The translations under genes were made by a program, and so were the position numbers. The notes under the pieces were generated by a model. The model ran no database searches and was not told where the DNA came from. It saw only the letters and a program-made list of their open reading frames with translations. Shown here piece after piece: positions 8,531 to 17,390 of a stretch of DNA of 23,667 nt (its first letter is position 1; every line of letters starts with the position of its first letter). The DNA is taken from positions 1 to 23,667 of the forward strand of contig JASCIV010000341.1 in assembly GCA_030374735.1 (NCBI GenBank). The letters run 5' to 3'. The stretch comes from Gracilaria caudata (lineage: Eukaryota; Rhodophyta; Florideophyceae; Gracilariales; Gracilariaceae).

Positions 8531-11500
8531 TCAAACCCTAAACGAAGGGTAGGAATCAAGGAGAGTATCTCTTCGCTGAAACACAGAACTGGTGTTCTTC
8601 TCAGTCGTTTGCCTGAACAATTGGAAAAGTCCTGTGCCGAGTGGTATCGGTACCCCCATGATAATGCGCTCAGACACGCCTGAGATTTGATCCTCCTTTG
8701 AATGAATGGCGGCATGAAACAAGTGTTCTACAGTCATCTCAAAACTTGCTAGCATCAACGTTGAAGTTCTCATCTTCTGAATCCCGAAACGCGTGATACC
8801 CAGAATAGTCCCACTTGAGGTCATGCAATCAGCGAGAAGCTTAAGATGATGGCTATCCACTGTGAGACCATGCGCCCCTAGCGTGGTTTGCATCTCATGC
8901 AATATGGAATGCCTGTTTCCACAACACGTAGATGAAAATGGACGTCAGAGTGATTGCCTCGAGATTGGAAAGCATGTCCGATTCAGTGCGCAACTTACCT
9001 TGCCCCCTCAATCCCTAATGTTTTCTCCATTGCCATGATGTGATTACATGACACCTTCGTCCCATCCACCCCGGGTGTTACCATAATATCCGCGATGTTA
9101 GCCGATGGGATTTCTAATTGATACTCTGGAGAACTTCCAGTACTGCAGTCACTGATAACGGCCCTAGACACAGAACTGATACCGCAAACGGACACATGCG
9201 GTAGTTGTAACTTCAATGATTGCAGGAGATGATAGGGATGGGTCTCCATGCTCTTCCTTCTTCCTTCCTTTGTTCTGTTCTGAATGCTCATCTCGCCAAA
9301 GCTAGTCTCCTTGACGAGAAGACTGATCCTCAGTTTATCAGGACGCAGTATAACAACGTCGTCTCGCGTAACTCGAAGTTTGGAATAAGAGTGTCGAATT
9401 ACGCTTTCGGCTACAGACTCAATGGTGATGTCTAATTGCAGGGTGTGTATTGTTCTCATATCCAGCTGCACTGAAATATAAGCATATGGACCTCGATAGA
9501 CTTCCTTGATGTGCTTCACAACACCGCCCAATGCTGTGCTCTCCACTCGACCCTTTACGATACGTGCGGACTTGACATCCGAATTCCACACAAGGGGTGC
9601 AATGGTTACAGGAGTCGAGATTGATTTGCTTGCATTGATAATTTCCTTCAGTCTTGGTACACCCTGGGTGATACTCATGGTTGTCGTGCCCGCAAAATGG
9701 AATGTCTTCAACGTCATTTGTGTTCCAGGTTCTCCAATGCTTTGAGCACTTATAGCTCCAACTGCTGTGCCCGGCTCGATAGCCGCCCGACGAGTTTTGG
9801 CTTGGACTTGGCGTAAGAATTCTTTAACTTGAGATCTCCTCAGTCTGAAGTTCCCTGCATGACTGATCTTCTTCAAATATTCCCCTACCTCAGTTAGGCA
9901 ATGGTCCAGTCCTCCTTTATTCTCCTCTTCCTCCCCATTAGGTAAAAGCTTGGCATCCAACAAGTCCTCCTTTAGATCATTTACAAGTTCCTCCCCCTGG
10001 AATCGGAGTTCAAAAGGAGTAAGAATGGGGTCATGCTCATCTTTGAGCGCACACGTCACGGCGTCTAACGTTCTTCCGAAGTTAACGGGCTTCCCGACAT
10101 CAGTTTCCATCTGCAGTGGATCTAAGCCGTCATCCCCATAGCACATTTGGACAACTGAGCCGTCACTAGAACGAACAGTAGAATCATATTGTACGCTTAG
10201 ATCTTCCAGCGCTTTTACTAAGCGCCTTTGCATATATCCCGTTTCCGCTGTCTTGACAGCTGTATCAGTTAGCCCTTCGCGACCGCTCTGTGCATGCATG
10301 AAAAACTCCGTTCCAGTCAAACCGCTGAAGAAACTGTTCGCAACAAACCCTTTCGCAAGAGGAGCAAGCGCTCCGAGACCAAGCTCGAAATGCGGGAGGC
10401 ATCTCCCGAAGAAACCATCTGGGGCGCGTTTTCCTCCGATAACCTGCTGTCCCACACAAGCAATCATCTGAGCAATGTTAAGGTCAGAGCCTTTCGAACC
10501 AGCTAAGGCCATAGTAAGCCCAGCATTAGTATGGACATCTAAACCAGCCTTGCAGGCATCTGCAGTTTTTCGTCGCAAACCGTGCAACTCTTTCATTAAC
10601 AGTGCTTCTAGAGTTTCACGAGCTGTACATCCCGGTTGTAATTCAAGATCCCCGCGATCATAGGCAAGCATTATTTCCTTGCACCTTCTATCACTCTCTG
10701 CGATGTAATTCGCTTTAGCTTCTCTCAGAGACGAGGACGGCATGACATCATCTACTCCAATGGAGAAAGCTCCATCAGCAAGCCATCTTGCTCCGAAACG
10801 AGCAATACGATTCATGGCATACGCAGCGGCTTCATTACCACATTCCCTTGCAAGAACGTAAAGAACAGATTTCTTGGACCCATCACCTAAAGATTTCTTT
10901 CCTAGCTGACCACACATAAGTTCTCCTCCTCGGAAATACACGTACGTGTCTTTTGGGCACATACCCGGGAATTCTCCGGGTGGGATGAGGTCTTTCTTGT
11001 ACCCTTTTTCTGCGACTTCTGTCGTCACGTACGCCATACTGGGCTGAAGCACACCTGTATCACGAAATCGTTCGTTCGGATTGTACACCACATGTGAGTA
11101 GGCGCCTGCAGACCGTGCGGCGCTTTGGATTAAGGCAGAGTACAATTGCTTCCCTGTCCACATCTCCACTGGTTTTACAATTGCGGGGGGTGGGAGTGGG
11201 ATAGTAAATTCGGCATTGGAAACCATAGCAGCCACCCTCGAAAACTCCGATCGGTCCATGAACATGTTCTTACTCGTGAGCAAATAGGAAGCAGTAATGA
11301 AATCTTGCGTAGCCGCTACAAGAGGTTCTCCGCTCTTTGGAGTGCATATGTTTCGTATCACGCCCATGAGCTCCAAAGCCTCCGTACGTGCTTCCTGAGT
11401 TTGAGGGACGTGAAGATTCATTTCGTCCCCATCGAAATCAGCATTGTACGGAGCACAAACGCATTCATTGAAACGAAACGTTCTGTGAGGTGATATCTTG

Positions 11501-13041
11501 ACCTTGTGCGCCATGATAGATATACGATGCAGACTAGGTTGCCGATTAAACAATACTATATCACCATCTAGCAGATGGCGTTCAACAATTGTTCCAGGAA
11601 CCAACTCACGAGCTAACTTCTCACGATTGCCGTACTTGAGAAACTTTCTGGTTCCATCCGGAAATTCGACATGGTTCGCGCCGGGATACTTCTGCATTCC
11701 ATTCCGTATTAGATTTCGAAGCATTTCCATGTTTAACTTGGTTGCTCGTTCAGGGAACGTTAATATCTTTGCTACATGAATCGGAACCCCGACTTGGTCG
11801 ATTCGGAGATTGGGGTCCGGCGAAATAACGGTTCTGCCAGAAAAGTCGACACGCTTTCCAGAAAGATTGCCTCGAAAACGACCTGTCTTACCTTTCAAGC
11901 GTTGACTCACACCGCGAAGGGACTTGCCTACCCCTTGTTGTAGAGGCAATCCCGGTTGTTCTGAGTTTATATATCTCGCCACTTCATACTGTAGATGATC
12001 CCAACTTTCGTATATGTTGGATGGTGTCCCCCCTTTCTCTAGCAGTTGAGTAATGACTGTGTTCATGTGCACTATTTCTGCAGCTTTCATCGTCAAATCA
12101 TCCTCATTTGATCCCGCAGCTGGATCAGAGCATACTGAAGGTCGAATACACAAAGGTGGTACAGGAAGGTACTGCACCAGAAGACGTTCTGGTCTCCCGA
12201 ACTCTGGGTCCATGTCAAGAAGCTTTACGTCCTCTGCTGTAATGTTTTTGAACAAGTTCAACACGCGCATGGGGTTGAGGTTGTCTGCGCTTTTAGGCAA
12301 ATGCTTCCTCAGGTCCGGGTTCTGAGAGGCTGCCATCTCAAACACAGGGTCAAAAACAGGAGTATTCTCTTCTGTTTCTTCGCTCTCATCTTCATCATCC
12401 TCCTCCTTTTTCTTCGACGGTGGTTTGTTATCTAGCGGATAGTGCATTATCCTCAAAACCGCAGTTTTCTTCACGACCCCATTTCTTCTGCTGCAGTAAA
12501 GGCAGTCCTTTACTCTCTTCGCCTTTTCCCAAATTTCATGATGTAGAGATGTCTTCACCTTGCTTTTTGCAAGTCGCTGTAAATACCGCTGCCGGGTGTC
12601 GTCATCCAGCATAACACGTGAACAAAACTTGCATATCATTTGCAGGATCTTCAATGTGGCTTTGAAGTAACCAGCGTGAAAGACCGGCAAAACAAGCCTT
12701 ATATATCCAAAATGACCAATACAAAGCTCTTGTTTCTGATTACATGTTTCACATACCGCATTCTTGTCAATTGCTCCCAGTCTGGGATCAAGGGCTCCCC
12801 CCCGGATTTGAGAACGGTCGCGTTGGTCATAAATCTCTCGGTTGTTAACAACGATGTGGGCATTGGAAGCAATCTCTTCCGCAGAAGCGACTCCGAACTT
12901 GATAGCCTTGATTCGATTTGGAGCCGCTGACTGTTCCACAGTGTCCTTCTTCTTCGTTATTCGAGGGGGTCGAATTCCGAACGCATTGGTCGGATGCGTG
13001 GCATTGATGCTGTTATCCTCCCGGTGAACTGCTTCTTCCAT
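8531..13041 (-). CDS. RPC1: RNA polymerase III largest subunit, one intron
   Basis: Forms the catalytic side of RNA polymerase III, which makes tRNA and 5S rRNA in the nucleus. Exon 1 runs 13041-8999 and exon 2 runs 8912-8531. Joined, they give 1474 residues, close to the 1390-1460 of known RPC1. Seen in order: clamp zinc site Cys97/Cys100/Cys107/His110, further Cys pairs at 137/140 and 180/183, an acidic insertion (about 210-227), the metal-A active-site loop NADFDGDEMN (533-542), the bridge-helix region with SGREGLTDTAVKTAETGYM, and the trigger-loop motif GEPGTQMTLKTFHFAG. Exon 2 supplies the Pol III-specific end, with GITRFGIQKM, LMLASFE and IIMGVPIPLGTGLF. The isoform type follows from that end and from the CVGQQVIGGKRAP segment. 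ATG at 13041 is the first of the frame. Divergent from the FIST gene. Confidence 0.97.
8913..8998 (-). other. Spliceosomal intron in RPC1
   Basis: 86 bp. The donor reads AG|GTAAGT, the acceptor GGAAACAG|GC, and there is a branch-like CTGAC between them. Removing it joins exon 1 in phase 2 (AG + G = Arg) and restores the conserved family sequence across the junction (GIEGAR then HSILHEMQ). This is strong evidence even without RNA data. Confidence 0.93.
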
Positions 13042-13534
13042 GCAGATGATGATGCAAATGAAAGAAGAGAAGCGTACACTTTAACGGCAGACCTTTAGCA
13101 AGGCTAGGTGCATTGAAGTTCAATGACAACCTTCTATCTTCGAAGCTTCGTTGGATCTAATGCTACAAGGGAAGTACGAATAGACGCAGCAACTGTATAA
13201 TAAAAAAAACGAGTAAAATAAACAGTTGATGGATTTTCAAGGCACGCAGAAATGTAAGTGTATGGGTTCGACACTATAACGGTTATAGCTACGCCTTTCA
13301 TTTGCATAGCCAGCCATTTATTCAGATTCAATATTGACCGTCTTTTTCCAGTCCCACTAAGAGTTCGAGGCCAGCGCAGCGAGGAAGAGCTCTCAGGTAG
13401 AAGAGTTCAACAAGTGCATGCTAAGGTAGTTGGCACTGGACATCTGTACGTTCCCTATCGCCCAAAGACGTTCACAGGGTTTGGAGCATGTAAGAATTCT
13501 GGTCTGTTCTGCAAACTGCAAGCACACAACTTCC
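13042..13534. promoter_or_regulatory. Shared divergent promoter region, RPC1 and FIST gene
   Basis: 493 bp. It contains a perfect palindrome CGAAGCTTCG (13141-13150), an AT-rich TATAATAAAAA (13196-13206) and a good donor-like GTAAGT (13255-13260) that might belong to a 5' leader intron of the FIST gene. The 97-codon frame over this region begins at GTG and is not convincing. Confidence 0.45.
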
Positions 13535-15133
13535 ATGATGAGCCAGATTGACTTTCGCGGACCATCGAAAGTAGCATTCGTAGCTCCACTGAATCTAAAC
13601 GCATTACGAACACAATATTCGCATGGACTCACTCGAGTCTTAGGCCGGGTAGCCCTTTTACCTCAGGTGAAGCATTGCAAGCGGTCTCGGAGTCACTACC
13701 GAGCTGTAACCATCAATTGTGCGAAGTTAAATGACTCGAATCCTGTCAAAGCGCCTTCTACGACGTTCACATGGTCTGTAGGGCATTCCAGCCGCCAAGA
13801 GCCCCTCGATGCTCTTCAAGAAGCACTTACACGAGCGGGAAACACATTCTTAGCCCAGCAAAGAACAGTGTCGATTGCGTTTGTCTTCCTCAATTCGTCG
13901 TTCGAAAACAGTAGAGGTGCAGATATGTCACGCGTTGTGCAAACGGTCAAAAAAGTGCTGGCTATGCGGAGACTAGTAACGCCGGAAACTAAGATATTCG
14001 GATCTACATCTGCGAAGTACGTTGAATCCGATCAAGAGCTATCTGCTTCAGTTGCGCTCGCACATTTCCCAGAAGAAACTGTGCTCAATACGTTTTGCAT
14101 TGACGACCAGAACGGTTTTGATATCGATTGGAAGCAGGAGCAATGGTATGATCTTGTTGGTATTCCACCGAGTACCGACCGTCACCTTCATATTTTTTTG
14201 TTACAACACCCAGATTACGAACAAACGGAAGACCTTCTTGCAGGTTTAGACTTCTCATACCCAGAAGTTCAGAAATTTGGGGCTTCGGCTGGTAAGACAA
14301 ACGCATTACATGATTCGTATCTATTTCACACGAATGGCAGCGCGTCAGGACAAGGGATCATCGGTCTTGCGTTGTCGAGCGCGGATGTGCGAATGGACGT
14401 CATGGTCGCTCAGGGTGCTCGTGGGGTTGGTCCACTACTGGAAGTACTTGAAGTCAAGGATGGAAACGAAATAGTTCGTGTGCGAGAGGTTAACACCCCA
14501 GGTGCAACTGTAGCGCCACCTATGGTTCTTCTCGATATGTGGGCAAATACGGATAACATATCTTACGATGACAGACTGCGAGCGAGAAAGTACTTGCTAC
14601 TTGGAGTTGAAGTGTCAAACATCGCAGACTTGGCAACGTCATCGATTTCTACTTCCGAGGACAAACGGAAGACACCTGAAAGTGAAAACCCCGTAGAAAT
14701 GGTTATTCGCAAAGTAGTAGGCTTCAATGAAGCCACAAATTCTCTTGGTGTTGAAGGTGATGTGAAATTAGGCGCCCGAGTGCGCTTCCAAATTCGCGAT
14801 GATGAGGCAGCGCGAGCAGAACTCGTTTCGTTGTTCAACAAGATGTCACTTGAAGGATCTTCCAAGGCCATGGAAGGTATGACTTTAATGGGGGCCCTGA
14901 TGTTGGTAGATACTGAGAGAGGTGCGAATCTGTTTGGAACCACTATGCCCGATGCCGATCGTGCCATGTTTACTGAGCGCTTTCCAGTTCCTTTGTCTGT
15001 GCTTACTTCGGACCGTCAGATAGGCCCCCTTCCCGCTGGGGGGCTTCTTGGCGCCGCTGGCAACACTTTCACTCTAAGCGCATCGGCATTGTATGTAACC
15101 TTCTACGGACACACTGGCAGTGGAATGGAATAG
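13535..15133 (+). CDS. FIST-domain protein, probably plastid-targeted
   Basis: The 532-residue product has an N-terminal, Arg/Ser/Asn-rich region with VAFVAPLN near the start (about 13-20), consistent with a plastid transit peptide of about 65 residues. A FIST_N-like segment follows (about 113-300, starting near SIAFVFLNSSF and including KIFGSTSAKYV). A FIST_C-like segment spans about 320-520, with LLGVEV, MVIRKVVGFN and the terminal RQIGPLPAGG region. In bacteria FIST domains are proposed small-ligand sensory modules, often next to signalling domains; stand-alone FIST proteins occur in cyanobacteria and photosynthetic eukaryotes, and their function there is unknown. The open frame begins at a TTG at 13430; ATG at 13535 is the first, directly followed by another at 13538. 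No intron needed. Confidence 0.75.
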   Translation: MMSQIDFRGPSKVAFVAPLNLNALRTQYSHGLTRVLGRVALLPQVKHCKRSRSHYRAVTINCAKLNDSNPVKAPSTTFTWSVGHSSRQEPLDALQEALTRAGNTFLAQQRTVSIAFVFLNSSFENSRGADMSRVVQTVKKVLAMRRLVTPETKIFGSTSAKYVESDQELSASVALAHFPEETVLNTFCIDDQNGFDIDWKQEQWYDLVGIPPSTDRHLHIFLLQHPDYEQTEDLLAGLDFSYPEVQKFGASAGKTNALHDSYLFHTNGSASGQGIIGLALSSADVRMDVMVAQGARGVGPLLEVLEVKDGNEIVRVREVNTPGATVAPPMVLLDMWANTDNISYDDRLRARKYLLLGVEVSNIADLATSSISTSEDKRKTPESENPVEMVIRKVVGFNEATNSLGVEGDVKLGARVRFQIRDDEAARAELVSLFNKMSLEGSSKAMEGMTLMGALMLVDTERGANLFGTTMPDADRAMFTERFPVPLSVLTSDRQIGPLPAGGLLGAAGNTFTLSASALYVTFYGHTGSGME

Positions 15134-15459
15134 GAAACCGGGGTCGGAACTAACATCTTAGATCTGGCAAACTTTTCTTATGTTTGGCTTCCACACAACT
15201 TTCTTCAGAAAGGTATCTTTTTGAGCGGCACAAAGCTATGATATAGAGTATCGATTCTCAAACTAAACTTTGAGGCTGTCACTTCGAAACAACAGTTATA
15301 CGAAAGTAAGGAAAAGTAACGCCAGAAAGTTGTTGTGTTGTTACAACACAAAAAAAAACCCTTCCTGAGAAGAGCATTACAAAAGGGACAGGGCGGAGTT
15401 CCTACAGATGCGGCCCAGAAAAAAACATTCTGTACTCATTGCAGAACAATGTTCATGTC
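15134..15459. other. Gap after FIST gene
   Basis: 326 bp, A/T-rich in part, with a run of A before CCC (about 15348-15360). Probably 3' region of the FIST gene and the leader of the small gene that may follow. No other feature seen. Confidence 0.5.
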
Positions 15460-15603
15460 ATGAAGGGCTGTCGGAGCAGCCCGTGCTATCCACCTCATGT
15501 TATCATTGTGCTTGGCAAGCACGAGATCTGGGCGCTGCTTGCTGTCTCGATTTATACCACTATTGTGTACTTGGCCTATATGCTCCGGCCTTTTAATCAT
15601 TGA
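15460..15603 (+). CDS. Candidate 47-residue single-pass membrane protein
   Basis: ATG with G at -3 opens a 47-codon frame. The product has a short Cys-containing start, then YPPHVIIVLGKHEIWALL and a strongly hydrophobic stretch to about residue 40, ending in MLRPFNH. This is a clean single membrane span with polar ends, unlike a random frame. Very short membrane subunits of mitochondrial or plastid complexes look like this, and the PPH...LG pattern loosely recalls ATP synthase subunit k; that resemblance is weak and from memory. A pyrimidine-rich CATTGCAG ends at 15442, so an upstream spliced exon is possible. A different frame of 62 codons (15408-15596) overlaps and looks less like protein. 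Confidence 0.35.
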   Translation: MKGCRSSPCYPPHVIIVLGKHEIWALLAVSIYTTIVYLAYMLRPFNH

Positions 15604-16203
15604 CCTTTATTCGAACATGACGTCTGCAAGTTCATGAGCCCTGATTCACAAGTCGATAACGATACAGATACATAGTCTACTGCAGTTATTGTTTGCTGAT
15701 TGGTGTCAGGGGCTTCATATATTTATCAGTTCAAAGTTGAAACGCAAGCTACACTTCTCGCCCCGAACAAGTTTCAACAAGATTGGTGCCAATGACACCA
15801 AGTTCAAGTTCAACTGGCAGACGTGTGAGTAACCGCAATGGTTTATAGACGTAACCTGGTCACTGTCACTTGATAGACACTGAGCAACAGCAGTAACGAG
15901 AGCCTAGAAGCGCTAACTCCAGCAAAACATGTCCGACTGCTCGCATATTTGCCTCCCAGCCTTGGAGTTCGGAAATGAGTACATAAAGGTTTCTCTCGTT
16001 TACCGTGTAGCTTTTATAAGATACTTCCCCACGGTTTCGCAGCTGTTAGTCAACAACTATATGAGGCCGCCGTACACAGCGGGTGTCATTCCGTCCACAC
16101 AGATCACATACCACCTCACGGACTAAGCATCAAGACCACTTTACATCTTCTGGAGGCATCATTCATTCCAAATTGCACGTGTTACCCGCAGGAGCAGAGT
16201 TCA
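15604..16203. other. Gap with possible exon and intron of small gene
   Basis: 600 bp. It holds TATATTTAT (15718-15726), a short ATG frame of 11 codons (15792-15824) ending exactly at a consensus donor GTGAGT (15825-15830), two CTAA-type branch-like words, and several acceptors: CAG at 15957-15959 after a pyrimidine run, and CCCGCAG ending at 16191. A 65-codon ATG frame (15929-16126) lies inside. The best reading is that part of this is an intron. Confidence 0.4.
15929..16126 (+). CDS. Alternative small frame, unknown
   Basis: ATG in good context (AAC before it) and 65 codons. It contains LEFGNEYIKVSLVYRVAF and an aromatic-rich centre. If the donor at 15825 is joined to the acceptor at 15959, the upstream codons reading NDTKFKFNWQT continue in frame into SLEFGNEYIK, which is a second, mutually exclusive splice model. 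No domain recognised. It may simply be intronic. Confidence 0.18.
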   Translation: MSDCSHICLPALEFGNEYIKVSLVYRVAFIRYFPTVSQLLVNNYMRPPYTAGVIPSTQITYHLTD

Positions 16204-16431
16204 ATGCGCTTGTATCGCTGGCGTTCACGTTTCGGGGATTGGACGTGGCTAACGGGGTGTTTTGGGTGCCTGTGTTGTTGTATGTTCGTCAAGGACATGC
16301 AGGAGGATCTCGAAAGAGTGAGAGGTACGGCAGACCTAGTCATTAAGGTGGCCGAACTGTTAGAATCTAGTTCCTCTTCCTCAGTGCCTACGACTCAGGC
16401 TAGGAGCAGGCAAACGAATTCAGATAATTAG
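16204..16431 (+). CDS. Candidate small membrane protein, unknown
   Basis: A 75-codon ATG frame. Seen: a basic start (MRLYRWRSR), a Trp/Cys-rich hydrophobic segment (DWTWLTGCFGCLCCCMFV, about 12-29), a charged helical stretch (MQEDLERVRGTADLVIKV) and a Ser-rich tail. That suggests one membrane span with a cytosolic helix. The frame is open upstream to an acceptor at 16191. Joining it in phase 0 to the 11-codon exon at 15792-15824 gives a 90-residue protein behind a TATA-like box. Function unknown. It is convergent with the minus-strand gene ending at 16542. Confidence 0.38.
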   Translation: MRLYRWRSRFGDWTWLTGCFGCLCCCMFVKDMQEDLERVRGTADLVIKVAELLESSSSSSVPTTQARSRQTNSDN

Positions 16432-16541
16432 AATGATAGAGTTTGGAGGCGATGATGGTTCTCTTTAGCTCTTCGTACCGTACGGCAAGTAGATTTGCAC
16501 GCGGGGTTGCCTGAATTTGGTTGCGGAAACGACATCGACCA

Positions 16542-17120
16542 TCAGCTTGACGAAGTATAATCTTCGTCTCCCATCAGAAAGTGAGAAGGGTCTATCAATT
16601 GTTGAGCGGCCGGCAGGGAAGGAAGCGAATCCTGAGTACGCGATGCGTCTGTCCTTACCGATTGCTTCAGCAATCTGTCGAATGCATTCAAGTCATCTTG
16701 TGATTCTAGTTCCGGCACAGGTTCAGGAACAACTAGGATGTTTGAAAACCGGTCCACTGTGACATCTGCCCAGTCGCGGTCACCGGGACTGGAAGCTAGT
16801 TCTCTTCGTCTTCGAAAGCTGTCAATTTCAACAGCAAGTGCGGTCATGTCGTCGGCTCGCCGGTCACCTGCGGTTAGCGCGCGGACCTCCTCTGTTGCCT
16901 TTGCACCAACAATACCTGCTAGGCCTATACCACATGACACTATGAGATGGTTGACGAGCTGCGGGAGTGCGTGCGCTGCGTCAAATGACATTCTCGCAGC
17001 ATTCGGACGGCGGGGACGCCGATGTGGAGAGCAGAACCGAAGTCGCAACTGCGATGGTTGCAACGCCGGAGCATTTGGCACAAAGCCCCAAACACCTTTG
17101 GTGCCGCTGGCCATGGGCAT
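16542..17120 (-). CDS. Conserved-looking plastid-type protein of unknown function
   Basis: 192 residues from ATG CCC ATG GCC; the second ATG has the better context. The first 45 residues look like a red algal plastid transit peptide: GFVPNAPA with an early Phe, then an Arg/Pro/Ser-rich, acid-free stretch. The mature part has one likely membrane helix (LIVSCGIGLAGIVGA, about 58-72) following a leucine-containing region. It continues with a charged helix rich in Arg and Asp (about 75-120) and an acidic Ser-rich C-terminus. No known family is recognised. The 5' end faces the PPR gene across a short gap, suggesting a shared promoter. Confidence 0.6.
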   Translation of the reverse strand: MPMASGTKGVWGFVPNAPALQPSQLRLRFCSPHRRPRRPNAARMSFDAAHALPQLVNHLIVSCGIGLAGIVGAKATEEVRALTAGDRRADDMTALAVEIDSFRRRRELASSPGDRDWADVTVDRFSNILVVPEPVPELESQDDLNAFDRLLKQSVRTDASRTQDSLPSLPAAQQLIDPSHFLMGDEDYTSSS

Positions 17121-17390
17121 GTGAGATAAAGAAGAGAGTCGCCTTTGAGAGCGGAGAGTGAACCAGAAGCTCTATCAGAGTCCAGACTCCAGACTCCAGA
17201 GAGATATCGAAGCTTGCGTATGATTCCGCAGGACGGCTTTTTTTACTCATCTCCCGAAGCGGTGCGAATTGCTCGTTTCAAGATAAAGTTACAGCGATAT
17301 TTCGCACGCAACACCAGAATGAACCATGAGAAGCAAGATAAATATCCAGCGCCCTCGACGCCCGCAAGCTTATGCCCTGGGGTAGCCCTG
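17121..17390. promoter_or_regulatory. Compact divergent promoter
   Basis: Between the plastid-type gene (-) and the PPR gene (+). Only 270 bp, or 99 bp if the PPR start is the earlier ATG at 17220. Contains a small tandem repeat of CAGACTC (about 17183-17200). Confidence 0.4.

Noticed and set aside
13258..13551. 97-codon frame in the RPC1/FIST promoter
   Set aside because: Starts at GTG, overlaps the FIST start in another frame, no features.
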